A stretch of 64,000 nucleotides of DNA from Pseudomonadota bacterium (GCA_018241225.1 JAFEEG010000042.1:62001-126000), one strand, 5' to 3'. Positions 33,260 to 42,449 are shown, counted from the first letter of the stretch. Translations and numbers: made by a program. Notes: generated by a model from the letters alone, not told the origin.

Positions 33260-34132
33260 TTAGGAAGAAGGCTGCCCGGGCGGCTGCTTGCCCGGCAGGG
33301 TCATGGTGGCTTCGCCGGTGTTCTCGCGCTCGAAGCGCTCCTGCGTCTGGTGGTTGAGCACGATGATGCTGATGCGCCGGTTGACCGGATTGCGCGGGTT
33401 CTCGCGGTCCAGGTGGGCGCTGTCGGCCAGGCCCACCACGCGCAGCACCTTGGCGCTGGCCATGCCGCCGCCCACCAGCTCGCGGCGCGAGGCATTGGCA
33501 CGGTCGGCAGACAGCTCCCAGTTGCTGTAGGAACCGTCGTTGGTGTAGACGATGGCGTCGGTGTGACCCGACACGGTGATCTTGTTGGGCAGCTCGTTGA
33601 GCATGGGGCCCAGCTCGCGCAGGATGGTGCGCATGTAGGGCAGCACGCGGGCGCTGGCCAGGTCGAACATGGGACGCTTGTCGCTGTCCACGATCTGCAG
33701 GCGCAGGCCCTCGGTGGTGATGTCGATCAGGATCTGCGAGCGCAGCTGCTTGATGCTGGGGCTGTTGTCGATCATCGCCTCCAGCTTGGTCTTCATCGCG
33801 TCCAGGCGCGTGGCGTCGGCGTCGTCCTCGTCGGCGGCGCGCTTCACGTCGCCGTCGGAATGGGCCATGTCGGTGCCGCCACCGGGCACCACGCTGGCGC
33901 TCATGGCCACCTTGTCGCCGCCTTGCAGCGCCACCTTCAGCGGCATGCGGAAGTGCTCGGCAATGCCTTCACGCTGCTTGGGGCTGGAGATGGACAGCAG
34001 CCACATCACCAGGAAGAAGGCCATCATGGCCGTCATGAAGTCGGCGTAGGCGATCTTCCAGCCGCCGCCATGGTGGCCGCCGCCGTGGTCGCCGCCCTTG
34101 CGCTTGACGACAACTTTCTTTTCTTCGCTCAT
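33260..34132 (-). CDS. motB: Flagellar stator protein MotB
   Basis: The 290-residue stator subunit has a His/Gly/Lys-rich cytosolic start, one membrane helix with the proton-carrying Asp31 (YADFMTAMMAFFLVMWLL) and a C-terminal OmpA-type peptidoglycan-binding domain (about 165-275; VSGHTDAIVY, LSADRANASRRELV). The Gly/His-rich GGDHGGGHHGGGW stretch is typical of betaproteobacterial MotB. It follows motA by 23 bp. Confidence 0.96.
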   Translation of the reverse strand: MSEEKKVVVKRKGGDHGGGHHGGGWKIAYADFMTAMMAFFLVMWLLSISSPKQREGIAEHFRMPLKVALQGGDKVAMSASVVPGGGTDMAHSDGDVKRAADEDDADATRLDAMKTKLEAMIDNSPSIKQLRSQILIDITTEGLRLQIVDSDKRPMFDLASARVLPYMRTILRELGPMLNELPNKITVSGHTDAIVYTNDGSYSNWELSADRANASRRELVGGGMASAKVLRVVGLADSAHLDRENPRNPVNRRISIIVLNHQTQERFERENTGEATMTLPGKQPPGQPSS

Positions 34133-34155
34133 GGTCAGGCCAGGCCTTCAGCAGA

Positions 34156-35019
34156 TTACTTGGCGGCCTTGACTTCGCGAACGTGCGCGTCGAGCTCGGT
34201 GAAAGACGGGCGTTCGGTCGAGAACAGCACCTTGCGGCCGAACTCCACCGCCAGCTGCGGTGCGTAGCCGTTCAGGCTGGCCAGCAGCGTGACCTTGGCG
34301 CACTGGTAGACCTTCATGCCCTCGGCCACGCGTTGCTCGATCAGCGAGGCCAGCGGCGTGACAAAGCCATAGGCCAGCAGCACGCCCAGGAAGGTGCCCA
34401 CCATGGCGTGCGCAATGAGCGCACCCATTTCAGAGGGCGGCAGGTCGGCCGAGCCCAGCGCGTGCACCACGCCCAGCACCGCCGCCACGATGCCCAGCGC
34501 CGGCAGCGCATCGGCCACGCGGGCAATGCTGTGCGAAGGCACCAGCGCCTCGTGGGCGATGGTCTCGATGTCGTGGTCCATCAGGGCCTCGATCTCGAAG
34601 GCATCGGTGTTGCCGCTGATGACCAGGCGCAGGTAGTCGCACAGGAACTCCATCACGCCCTTGTCGGCCAGGATGCTGGGGTAGCGGTTGAAGATCTCGC
34701 TCTGCTCGGGCGCGTCCACGTCCGACTCGAGCTTCATCATTCCTTCCTTGCGCGCCTTGGCCAGCAGCTCGTACAGCAGGGCCAGCAGGTCCATGTAGAG
34801 CTGGCGGTCGCGCTTGGTGCTGCGCAACAGGCGCGGCAGCTCCTTCATCGTGGCCTTGATGGTCTTGCCCTTGTTGCCCGCGATGAAGGCACCCAGTGCC
34901 GCGCCGCCGATCATCAGCAACTCAACCGGCTGGAAGAGCACGCCAAAGTGCCCGCCCATCAGGCCGTAGCCACCGAACACGGTGGCCAGCACCACCAAAT
35001 ACCCCACCAGAACGAGCAC
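34156..35019 (-). CDS. motA: Flagellar stator protein MotA
   Basis: The 287-residue proton-conducting subunit has four membrane helices, a cytosolic loop with the charged residues that contact FliG (LLRSTKRDRQLYMDLLALLYE) and the conserved Pro in ADALPALGIVAAVLGVVHALG. The start is GTG 35019, with GAGGGG 6 nt upstream. It follows flhC in the flhD-flhC-motA-motB-cheA run. Confidence 0.95.
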   Translation of the reverse strand: MLVLVGYLVVLATVFGGYGLMGGHFGVLFQPVELLMIGGAALGAFIAGNKGKTIKATMKELPRLLRSTKRDRQLYMDLLALLYELLAKARKEGMMKLESDVDAPEQSEIFNRYPSILADKGVMEFLCDYLRLVISGNTDAFEIEALMDHDIETIAHEALVPSHSIARVADALPALGIVAAVLGVVHALGSADLPPSEMGALIAHAMVGTFLGVLLAYGFVTPLASLIEQRVAEGMKVYQCAKVTLLASLNGYAPQLAVEFGRKVLFSTERPSFTELDAHVREVKAAK

Positions 35020-35064
35020 GTAGTTCCCCTCGGGCCCGCAGGCCTAGTTCAAGAAATCAAAGAA

Positions 35065-35682
35065 TCAAGTGACAGCCACGCGAGCCATGCTGATGCCGGC
35101 CAGGCCGGCGGTCAGGCCGGGTCGGCCCAGTGCACTGCGCGGCGCACGCCGCTCGTGTGCAGGCTTGGCGGCGCGCACCTTGCCGGCGCGCGATGGCGGG
35201 CGGCACAGCACGCACACGTAGTCGTGCTTGTCGTCGTAGGCGTGCGCCACGAACTCGCCGGCGCAGCGCGTGCAGCTGCTCAGTTGCAGCATGCCGCTGT
35301 CGAAGAAGCGGACCATGGTGTAGGCCCGCGTGAAGTCCAGCACCGTGCTGCCTTCGGGCAGGTCGGCCTGCTCCAGGTAGATGCGGTAGCTCTTGATGAG
35401 CGCCTGCAGGTCGCTGCCGTCGTCGTGGCTGCGCATGAAGCGGTAGATGTTGTAGAACATCGACGAGTGGATATTGGCCAGCCAGGTCATGTACCAGTCG
35501 GTCGAAAAAGGCAGCAGCCCCTTGGGCGGCGACGCACCCTTGATTTCCTTGTAGAGGCGAATCAGCCGCTCGCGGCTCAGGCCGACTTCCGCTTCCAGGA
35601 ATTGCAGGCGGGCACCCAGGCCGATGAGTTCCACGGCCAATTGAACCTGCTTGACTTCTGCCAATACGCTTTTCTGGCTCAT
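35065..35682 (-). CDS. flhC: Flagellar master regulator subunit FlhC
   Basis: The 205-residue protein forms the FlhD4C2 activator of class II flagellar genes. The four zinc Cys are visible in SSCTRCAGEF and DYVCVLCRPP. The last 35 residues are a basic Ala/Arg/Gly tail. It starts 10 bp after flhD and precedes motA. Confidence 0.96.
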   Translation of the reverse strand: MSQKSVLAEVKQVQLAVELIGLGARLQFLEAEVGLSRERLIRLYKEIKGASPPKGLLPFSTDWYMTWLANIHSSMFYNIYRFMRSHDDGSDLQALIKSYRIYLEQADLPEGSTVLDFTRAYTMVRFFDSGMLQLSSCTRCAGEFVAHAYDDKHDYVCVLCRPPSRAGKVRAAKPAHERRAPRSALGRPGLTAGLAGISMARVAVT

Positions 35683-35692
35683 TTCCCGAACC

Positions 35693-36046
35693 TCAGTTCT
35701 TGGCAGCCAGATGATTTCCGGCCATCAAAATTGACATATGGGCACGCTGCAATGCCGAATCTTTTTCGTCATTGCCGACCGCGTGAGCCGATTCCTCGTC
35801 ATTCAGTCGCGGACTGAAGATGAGGAATTTGGAATTGGACAACTTGATGATCTGGGTAATTGTCATATTGGCGAGCATGTCGGCCAATTTGCTGCCAATT
35901 CCAAGGCGAATCATCGAAGCTGCCTTGTCTTGTTTAACCATCTTCTGGGCCAACAGGATATAGGCGAGATTGATATCACTGATTTCTCGCGCAATTTCCT
36001 CATTCAAGGCAACCGAATCACTGTACGAATTCACTTCCCGCTCCAA
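35693..36046 (-). CDS. flhD: Flagellar master regulator subunit FlhD
   Basis: The 117-residue protein matches FlhD throughout (EIARE-ISDINLAYILLAQKM, MIRLGIGSKLADMLANMT, IIKLSNSKFLIFSPR). The gene is clearly richer in A+T and rarer codons than its neighbours, as is the region upstream. It heads the flhD-flhC-motA-motB-cheA-HDOD run, so the master regulator and stator/kinase genes may share a transcript. Confidence 0.96.
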   Translation of the reverse strand: MEREVNSYSDSVALNEEIAREISDINLAYILLAQKMVKQDKAASMIRLGIGSKLADMLANMTITQIIKLSNSKFLIFSPRLNDEESAHAVGNDEKDSALQRAHMSILMAGNHLAAKN

Positions 36047-36263
36047 TTACTAATCGAACTTTTTAGCACGAAATAAATGTATCACAGTGTTTCAATTTTC
36101 TGTACGTCACTTCGGTGACGAATATCACGATTCACGACGCAGCGCCCGAATGTGCGGAAAAATTCCACTTGCGTTTCGTCTATGAAAAGTAATATGAACA
36201 CGTTCGGGTTAACTATTAAAAATGTTTCTTTTGCCCATTTACGAGCGGTGTAATTAATATGGG
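36047..36263 (-). promoter_or_regulatory. AT-rich flhDC control region
   Basis: This 217-bp gap is visibly AT-rich against a GC-rich background (for example TTAACTATTAAAAATG near 36210 and AATTACTAATCGAAC near 36050). It contains a perfect hairpin CGTCAC-TTCG-GTGACG (36105-36120) with a stable UUCG-type loop. It should hold the flhDC promoter and regulator sites; I cannot fix a single -35/-10 pair. Confidence 0.6.
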
Positions 36264-36563
36264 TTACTTTTCAATTTCAACCACATCCGCCGGCGAATTT
36301 CCTTCGTCGATTTCCCAAAGCCAGGCCAGCACCTGTGCCACGGCCTCGTAGAGCGGCGGCGGAATCTGCCTGTCCAGCTGCACCTGCATCAGCAGGCGGA
36401 TGAGCTGCGGCGAGGCATGCACGTACAAGCCGTGCGCTCGCGCCGTGCACATGATCGATTCCGCGGTTGCGCCGTAGCCCTTGGCCACCACCACCGGCGC
36501 ACCGCCCTCGTCCCGGTAGGACAAGGCAACGGCGCTGGACCGCGCGCTGGCTGCTTCGCTCAT
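36264..36563 (-). CDS. Stand-alone FlhB C-terminal domain protein (FhlB-like)
   Basis: The 99-residue protein resembles only the post-cleavage cytosolic part of FlhB. ALSYRDEGGAPVVVAKGYGATAESI aligns with the stretch just after the NPTH site, and QIPPPLYEAVAQVLAWLWEID matches the FlhB C-terminal helix. There are no membrane helices and no NPTH. Such proteins can partly replace FlhB-C in substrate switching. The start overlaps the FliK-like stop (ATGA), so the two are coupled. Confidence 0.85.
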   Translation of the reverse strand: MSEAASARSSAVALSYRDEGGAPVVVAKGYGATAESIMCTARAHGLYVHASPQLIRLLMQVQLDRQIPPPLYEAVAQVLAWLWEIDEGNSPADVVEIEK

Positions 36564-37855
36564 GCCGGCTGCACCTGCGAATCGAACTGCATGCCTTGCA
36601 GGTCGAGGCCCGCACCGGACATGCGCCGCGTCAACATCGCTTCGCGCGTGCGCAGTTGCTCCAGCGCATCGGATCGCGTGGCAAGCACTTGCGCATGTAC
36701 GCTCATGCCGGCAAGCCGCAGGTTCACCTTCAACGAACCAAGTTGTGGCAGGTCGAGCGACAGCGTTGTTGCCCACTGCGATGGCAGTTCGTCTTCGCGC
36801 TCGTGGGCATGCTGCCTCGCGCGCTCGTCCTGCACGGTCCATTCCATCGGCACGCCGGGCCAGGCCTGGCCGCTCCAGCGAAACATCGAACTGGCCAGCA
36901 AGTCCAGCTGCTGGTGAACCAGCGTTGCAGCCTGCGGATGAATCACCGCAGCGGCTGCCGGAGCTGCGTCGGCGGCAACATCGGCCGCCGCTTGCCTTGG
37001 CGAATCTGCCAGCACGCACGACCGAGGCTGCGCATCGGCCGCAGCCTGCGCGAATCGCGACAGCGCATGTTCAACCGATGCAAGCGGCATGCGCTGTGCG
37101 CGCGCCGGATCGGATTCGGCCGCCTGGCCAGGTTCGACCAGTTCGGGGCCGGCCGCCTGCGCCCCACCCTCTTGTCGCACCTGCTCTTGCAACGGCAACG
37201 CAGGCATCAGTGCAGCCAGGGCCGGTGCGTCCGCGGGCATGGCAAGGGCCGCCGCCTGCGCCGCCGCCGTGGGCAACATACCGGACGGCAGGCGCTGCTG
37301 CTGCTGCTGTTGCGCAAGTGCTGCCGGCTCCGTCTGCTGGTGCGACGCGTGGAGATTTGCTGCAAGGCCCGCTTGTGGCTCGCGCTGCATTTGCGCAAGG
37401 CTGCGCGCTCCAACGGCGAGCTGCGCCAGGTGCGACTCGTAGAAAAGCCCCGACTCCGATACTTGCTGAGACAAGGCCAGCGCAAGTGCACCAGCTGCGG
37501 GCGCCCGCCCGGCCGCCGGCCACAGGGCGACGCTGCCGCGCACCGGGCCGGCCTGCGCTGCATGCAGGTCGGGCACCAGCTCAAGAAGGGCGCGCGCTGC
37601 GCTGGACAGCGACGCCGCGCCGCCCGCGCCGGCCTGCGGCCCCGCGCCCGGCAATGCAGCCTGCGACTGCGTGGCTCCTGCCTGCGGTTGCAGGCCTGGG
37701 CGGGAGGGCAGCAATACTTCATTGTCGACACGGGGTGCGCTCGAAACCGGCAGCGCCTCTTGCCCGCTTGCGGGTGCCTTGGGCGCGGTCAGCGCCAACC
37801 ATGGCGCCAGCCGCGCCGCCAGCAGCGCATCGGCCTTGGCAAGCGGCCCGGTCAC
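36560..37855 (-). CDS. FliK-like hook-length control family protein (second copy)
   Basis: About 431 residues. The first 330 are a low-complexity Ala/Gln/Pro-rich region, including a seven-Gln run. The C-terminal part (LPQLGSLKVNLRLAGMSVHA through LQGMQFDSQVQPA) is a Flg_hook domain as in FliK. GTG 37855 lies 13 nt after the fliT stop. An ATG at 37924 is possible but would overlap fliT. It is coupled to the FlhB-C-like gene, so the pair may act together in export control. A canonical fliK is at 48669. Confidence 0.75.
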   Translation of the reverse strand: MTGPLAKADALLAARLAPWLALTAPKAPASGQEALPVSSAPRVDNEVLLPSRPGLQPQAGATQSQAALPGAGPQAGAGGAASLSSAARALLELVPDLHAAQAGPVRGSVALWPAAGRAPAAGALALALSQQVSESGLFYESHLAQLAVGARSLAQMQREPQAGLAANLHASHQQTEPAALAQQQQQQRLPSGMLPTAAAQAAALAMPADAPALAALMPALPLQEQVRQEGGAQAAGPELVEPGQAAESDPARAQRMPLASVEHALSRFAQAAADAQPRSCVLADSPRQAAADVAADAAPAAAAVIHPQAATLVHQQLDLLASSMFRWSGQAWPGVPMEWTVQDERARQHAHEREDELPSQWATTLSLDLPQLGSLKVNLRLAGMSVHAQVLATRSDALEQLRTREAMLTRRMSGAGLDLQGMQFDSQVQPA

Positions 37856-37868
37856 GACAGCAGCAGGC

Positions 37869-38201
37869 TCAATGCGAGCCTCCGTAGGCCTTGCCCAGGC
37901 TGGCTTGCGCCTGCAGGCTGGCAATGCCGGTGAGTAGCTGGCGCAGTTGCGGCTTGACCAGGCGAATCACCTCTTCCTGGTCGCGGCGCACGTTGATGAG
38001 CGAATGCCGCACCACTTCGCGCTGCTCGCTGCTCAGCTCGGTGTCGTTCTCGATTTCCTTGAGGCGCTGCACCAGTGCCGAGCACAGGGTTTCGAGCGCG
38101 GGCAATTCGCCCCACTCTTCCTGGCGCGACAGCTCCAGCATGCGCGCGGTAATGATGGCGAGCCGCTCGTAGCAGTACACGACTTCGCTGTTGACGGACA
38201 T
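37869..38201 (-). CDS. fliT: Flagellar chaperone FliT
   Basis: The 110-residue helical protein follows fliS by 17 bp, the usual place of fliT. It has long amphipathic helices (ERLAIITARMLELSRQEEW, EQREVVRHSLINVRRDQEEVIRLV). FliT binds FliD and, in enterobacteria, also FlhDC. Identification rests on context, size and the helical pattern. Confidence 0.85.
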   Translation of the reverse strand: MSVNSEVVYCYERLAIITARMLELSRQEEWGELPALETLCSALVQRLKEIENDTELSSEQREVVRHSLINVRRDQEEVIRLVKPQLRQLLTGIASLQAQASLGKAYGGSH

Positions 38202-38218
38202 GAGGTTTCTTCCTTGCT

Positions 38219-38650
38219 CTACAGATTGATGTTCGGCGCGCGTTCGTCGCCGATCTCTCGCCAGGCCGACGCGATGTTCTCGAGCAGGCCGTCGGCCTCG
38301 TCCAGCGCAGCAACGTCGTTGCGCAGGTTGGCCTGCAGCAGGCGCTGCACGATGTAGACATACAGCGCGCCCAGGTTGGCCACCAGGCTGGCGCCCTGCG
38401 CACCCGCCGCCTGTGCATCCAGGCTGGCACGCAAGCCGTTGTCCACGATGTTGATGGCCTTGGCGATGGCATTGCCCTTGGCCTGCACCTCGCCGCTGGC
38501 CATGTGGTGGCGCGCCATGCCGATGGCGGTCTTGGCGCCATCGAAAAGCATCACGATCAACTGGTGCGGCGAGGCGCTTGCGGCCTGCGACTCGATGCCG
38601 ACACGCGCATAGGCGCCGGCGCCGGTTCGATAGGTGTGGTGCGTGTACAT
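38219..38650 (-). CDS. fliS: Flagellin chaperone FliS
   Basis: The 143-residue protein has the FliS signature at the start (AYARVGIESQAASASPHQLIVMLFDGAKTAI) and the helical body. It caps the flagellin C-terminus before export. It lies 40 bp after fliD. Confidence 0.95.
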   Translation of the reverse strand: MYTHHTYRTGAGAYARVGIESQAASASPHQLIVMLFDGAKTAIGMARHHMASGEVQAKGNAIAKAINIVDNGLRASLDAQAAGAQGASLVANLGALYVYIVQRLLQANLRNDVAALDEADGLLENIASAWREIGDERAPNINL

Positions 38651-38690
38651 CGCGTATGAACCTTCGGGGTTGTTGTTGCTGCGGCGGCTG

Positions 38691-40145
38691 CTACTTGCTG
38701 CTGGAGGTGCCGTTCATCGCCTCGAACTGCTGCTTCAGGTAGCTCAAGGTGCTGTTCATGCTGCTCATCGTCACGTCCAGCTGCGTGAACTGCGCGCGGT
38801 AGCGGGCCACCGTGGCGTCCACGCGGGTCTGCATGGCGTCGTACTGCTCGTCCAGCTTCTTGATGGTCTTGGTCACACCGTCGGATGCCGCCTGCAGGCT
38901 GCCGCCGGTCTTGGTGAGCGAATCGACCAGCGAGTCCAGCTGCTTGCCGTAGCCCGAGGTGCTGTCGCCGTTGCCGGCGAACAGCCTGCTCACGCCGGCC
39001 AGGTTGCTCTCCATCGCCTTGTCCAGCTTGGTGCTGTCCACCAGCAGCGTGCCGTCCTTCTGGAAGGCCACGCCGATTTCGTTGAGCACCTTCACGTCGT
39101 TGGTGCCGCCCGCCTGCGGCGAAGCCAGCACCTGGCGCACCCGGTTCATCAGGTTGCGCGTGGTCGAGTCGCCCATCAGCGCGGCACCGGTCTTGGTGTC
39201 GGCGTCGTAGGCGGTCAGGCTCTTGGCGGTGCTTTGCAGCGCGTTGTAGGCCTTGACGAAATCGTTGATGGCCGTCTTCATCGAGGCCGTGTTGGCCTTC
39301 ATCGACAAGCCCGTGGTGCCGGTCTGCACCAGCGTGAGCGTGGTGCCCTGGATGGCTTCCTTGACGGTGTTGGTGCCGCTGGTGATGGCAATGCCGTTCA
39401 CGTTGAGCTTGGCGTTCTGCGCCGCCAGCGTCTGCTGCAGGTTCTGCGTGCCGGCCGGGTCGTTGCCCAGCATGTTCTGCAAGGCCGCATCGCCGTCGAC
39501 CGAGATGCGCATGCTCGAGGCTTCGCCCGTTTCCTTGGAAACAAGCACCAGGCGAAAGGGCGTGCCGCTGCCGTCGTTGACGATGCTGGCGGTCACGCCC
39601 GCATCGGCGGCGTTGATCGCATCGCGAATACCCGTGAGCGTGTTGTTGCTCGAGTCGATGGTGATCGACTTGGCCGCCCGCGACGCATCCGCCGAAAAGC
39701 TGGCGCCGCCGTAGGTGCCGGTGACCGGGTCCAGCGTGCCACCGCTGATGGTGCCGAAGTCGATCGTGACCTTGCCACTACCGATGGCCGTCGTCGACGA
39801 GGCCTGGCCCTTGGCAATCATCGATTGCGACTGCGCCAGTTGCGACACGGTGATGTTGTAGTTGCCGGCCGAGCTCGGGTCGGTGGACGAAGCAGCCAGG
39901 ATGCCGCTGACTGTGGGCGTGCCGGTCACGGCCTGGAACAGCGCCGGGTCGCCCAGCTTCTTGGCCGCGGACTGCAGCGATTCGAGCGCGCTTTGCACCT
40001 GGCCGTAGGCCGACAGCTTGCTCGTGTAGCTCTTGGCCTTGGCCTCCAGCGCCACCAGCGGCTGGCTTTCGGCCGTCTGCAACTGCGTGAGCAGGCTGCT
40101 CAGGTCGAGGTTGGCGCCAACGCCCAGGCTGCTGATGGTCGACAT
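38691..40145 (-). CDS. fliD: Flagellar filament cap protein FliD
   Basis: The 484-residue cap protein has the conserved N-terminus (ISSLGVGANLDLSSLLTQLQTAE) and C-terminal coiled coil (ARYRAQFTQLDVTMSSMNSTLSYL), separated by variable domains with flagellin-like IN motifs. Pentamers at the filament tip fold incoming flagellin. It lies between flaG and fliS, 43 bp after flaG. Confidence 0.95.
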   Translation of the reverse strand: MSTISSLGVGANLDLSSLLTQLQTAESQPLVALEAKAKSYTSKLSAYGQVQSALESLQSAAKKLGDPALFQAVTGTPTVSGILAASSTDPSSAGNYNITVSQLAQSQSMIAKGQASSTTAIGSGKVTIDFGTISGGTLDPVTGTYGGASFSADASRAAKSITIDSSNNTLTGIRDAINAADAGVTASIVNDGSGTPFRLVLVSKETGEASSMRISVDGDAALQNMLGNDPAGTQNLQQTLAAQNAKLNVNGIAITSGTNTVKEAIQGTTLTLVQTGTTGLSMKANTASMKTAINDFVKAYNALQSTAKSLTAYDADTKTGAALMGDSTTRNLMNRVRQVLASPQAGGTNDVKVLNEIGVAFQKDGTLLVDSTKLDKAMESNLAGVSRLFAGNGDSTSGYGKQLDSLVDSLTKTGGSLQAASDGVTKTIKKLDEQYDAMQTRVDATVARYRAQFTQLDVTMSSMNSTLSYLKQQFEAMNGTSSSK

Positions 40146-40188
40146 GTTCTTGTGTGTCCTTCTTTGGGTTTGTATGGAAGTGCGGCGT

Positions 40189-40539
40189 TCAGGCCTGTTC
40201 GCGCACCAGCAGGCCGGGCGCCTTGCCCATGACCTTGGCGATGCGCACCACTTCCTCGTTCGGAATCTGGCGAATCACCTCGCCGTTGGCCGCGTCGACC
40301 ACCTTCACGATCAGCTTGTCGGTGTCCTTGTCCACCTCGAAGCGCAGGCTGATGGAGCGGCTTTGCAGCGAGGTGTTGATCTCGCGCACGGCCGTCTCGA
40401 TCTGCGCGGGCGAGGCCTGCTCCACCTGCTGCGCCGGCGCGTCGATGCCGGTGGATGCAGCCGTGCCCGCGGCCTGGCCGGCACCGGCGTGCACCGGGGG
40501 GCTTTCTTTCGCGGCAATGGCTGGCAGGTTGTTGGACAT
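40189..40539 (-). CDS. flaG: FlaG-family protein
   Basis: The 116-residue protein has an Ala/Pro-rich first half and a C-terminal FlaG domain (SLRFEVDKDTDKLIVKVVD, VIRQIPNEEVVRIAKVMG). FlaG affects filament length in some bacteria. ATG 40539 is preferred to an upstream GTG because AAGGTG lies 6 nt before it. It lies between fliC and fliD. Confidence 0.92.
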   Translation of the reverse strand: MSNNLPAIAAKESPPVHAGAGQAAGTAASTGIDAPAQQVEQASPAQIETAVREINTSLQSRSISLRFEVDKDTDKLIVKVVDAANGEVIRQIPNEEVVRIAKVMGKAPGLLVREQA

Positions 40540-40564
40540 GGCTTGCACCTTGAGTGGAGGGTTC

Positions 40565-40660
40565 GCTGTGCTCTGGGGCCTCGGCCACTGCCGTGGCCCC
40601 AGGGGACAACGCAGGCGGTATTGCCGCCTGCGGCCGCCGGGACCATCCCTTTCGGGAGGC
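40565..40660 (-). terminator. Hairpin cluster after fliC
   Basis: Downstream of fliC on the minus strand are at least two strong stems: GCAGGCGG/CCGCCTGC (40611-40618 with 40624-40631) and CTGGGGCC/GGCCCCAG (40573-40580 with 40595-40602). No long T-tract follows. They probably end or stabilise the abundant flagellin mRNA while letting some read-through to flaG-fliD. Confidence 0.5.
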
Positions 40661-40704
40661 GCCCGGCAGTTCCTTTTTCCTTCTTGGGTTGGTTCGTCGA
40701 ACGA

Positions 40705-42351
40705 TTAACGCAGGAGGGACAGCACGCCTTGCGTGGTCTGGTTGGCCTGGGCCAGCACCGAGGTACCGGCTTGCTGCAGGATCTGGGCGCGCGACATGTT
40801 CGACACTTCGGTCGCGTAGTCGGCGTCTTCGATGCGCGAGCGCGAGGACGACAGGTTGTTGATCGTGGTGCCCAGGTTGGCGATCACCGAGTCGAAGCGG
40901 TTTTGCACCGCACCGAGGGAGCCGCGCAGGCTGTCGACCTTGGCCAGGGCCGCGTCGATGGCCTTGAGGGGGTCTTCGGTCTTGGCGCCCTTGCTGGTGG
41001 TGTCGGTCGTGAGCTTGCCGGCAGACACGTAGGCAGTGGCGCCCACTGCCGGGGCGTACTTGCCAGTTCCGGTGCCGCTAGCCACAGTCACCAAACCGGT
41101 GTCAGCGTTGACCTGGTAGTTGGTGTCGTAGGTAGCAACGGTCGTGAAGTCACCCTTGTCATCAACAAACGTGTCGGTCGAAACGCCGGACGCGTTGAAG
41201 GTCATCGATGCGCTCAGCAGGCCGCTGTTCATCGTGATGCTACCGGCGGCCGTCTTGAAGTTGGCCTTCAGCGCGTCAGCGGCGATCGTGTCGGTGAAGG
41301 TCAGCTTGGTGCCGTCGCCGGAGTACTTCGTGCCACCGATCGTGACCGAGCTGCCAGCAGCGGTCGTGGCCTTATCCATCACATCCTTCAGCGTCGCCTG
41401 TGTTGCCGAGCCCGACGGATCGTTGGTGGACAGTTGGCCGGCGGCCGACATGTAAGCAGCCTGGCCGCCGATCGTCAGGTTGCCGCTCGCGTCAACCTCG
41501 AACGAAGCCGCAGCGCCTCCCTTGTTGTCGTAGCTACCCGAGACAGTGCCCGAGGTCGGCTTGTACTTTGCGGCTTCCGTTGTCGTGCTGGCCACGGTCT
41601 GCGTGAAGCTGAAGCTCTTCGAGGCCGCGTCGTACGTGTAGGTCTTGGCGGCCGAGGTGACGGTATCGCCGCTCTTGAGCGCTGCGAACGCCTGGTCGGC
41701 GGTCACAGCGGCGTTGTTCGTGGTGACCTTGTAGACGCCCGAACCTGCAGCGGTTTCCGTGCCGCCTGCAGCAACCAGATTCGTAACAGTGGCGGTCTTG
41801 TTCTGCGACACGCCAGCGCCGTTCACGTTGAAGCCATCCAGACCCAGGGTCTTGGCGCTGATTTCCTTCAGGTCGATGTCGATGGTCTGGCCATCGTTCG
41901 CACCGACTTGCACCGTCAGCTTGCCAGCGTCAGCCGACAGAACCTTCACGCCGTTGAACTGCGTCTGCTCCGACACGCGGTTGATTTCGTCCAGGCGCTG
42001 GCCGATTTCAGCCTGGATCGAATCCAGGTCGCTTTGCGAGTTCGTGCCGTTGGCCGACTGCACCGACAGTTCGCGGATGCGCTGCAGGTTGTTGTTGACT
42101 TCGGTCAGCGCGCCTTCGGTCGTCTGGGCGATCGAGATGCCGTCGTTGGCGTTGCGGGAAGCTTGCGTCAGGCCCTTGATGTTGGCGGTGAAGCGGTTGG
42201 CGATGGCCTGGCCGGCGGCGTCATCCTTGGCGCTGTTGATGCGCATGCCGGACGACAGACGCTCGATAGCCGTGTTCAAGGCCGACTGCGACTTGTTCAG
42301 GTTGTTCTGCGTGAGCAGAGAGAGACTGTTGGTGTTGATGACTTGCGCCAT
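40705..42351 (-). CDS. fliC: Flagellin
   Basis: The 548-residue filament protein has conserved D0/D1 ends (MAQVINTNSLSLLTQNNLNK, ERLSSGMRINSAKDDAAGQA; RIEDADYATEVSNMSRAQIL, QANQTTQGVLSLLR). The central domain (about 170-450) is Thr/Ser/Ala-rich and variable and forms the outer surface. There is no Cys. It is preceded by a near-perfect sigma-28 promoter and a 100-nt leader. Confidence 0.97.
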   Translation of the reverse strand: MAQVINTNSLSLLTQNNLNKSQSALNTAIERLSSGMRINSAKDDAAGQAIANRFTANIKGLTQASRNANDGISIAQTTEGALTEVNNNLQRIRELSVQSANGTNSQSDLDSIQAEIGQRLDEINRVSEQTQFNGVKVLSADAGKLTVQVGANDGQTIDIDLKEISAKTLGLDGFNVNGAGVSQNKTATVTNLVAAGGTETAAGSGVYKVTTNNAAVTADQAFAALKSGDTVTSAAKTYTYDAASKSFSFTQTVASTTTEAAKYKPTSGTVSGSYDNKGGAAASFEVDASGNLTIGGQAAYMSAAGQLSTNDPSGSATQATLKDVMDKATTAAGSSVTIGGTKYSGDGTKLTFTDTIAADALKANFKTAAGSITMNSGLLSASMTFNASGVSTDTFVDDKGDFTTVATYDTNYQVNADTGLVTVASGTGTGKYAPAVGATAYVSAGKLTTDTTSKGAKTEDPLKAIDAALAKVDSLRGSLGAVQNRFDSVIANLGTTINNLSSSRSRIEDADYATEVSNMSRAQILQQAGTSVLAQANQTTQGVLSLLR

Positions 42352-42449
42352 GCTCGACTCCTGTTGACTACTAAGGTTGGTTACTCCGGCCTGGGGCCGT
42401 AACGCTGGACCTTCCTCCCACCGTGGGACTCAAGCCATCGTTGATTGGG

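Noticed and set aside
36264..36563. Pseudogene fragment of flhB
   Set aside because: It has its own start coupled to the preceding gene, keeps the ordered C-terminal domain, and matches a known class of stand-alone FlhB-C proteins.
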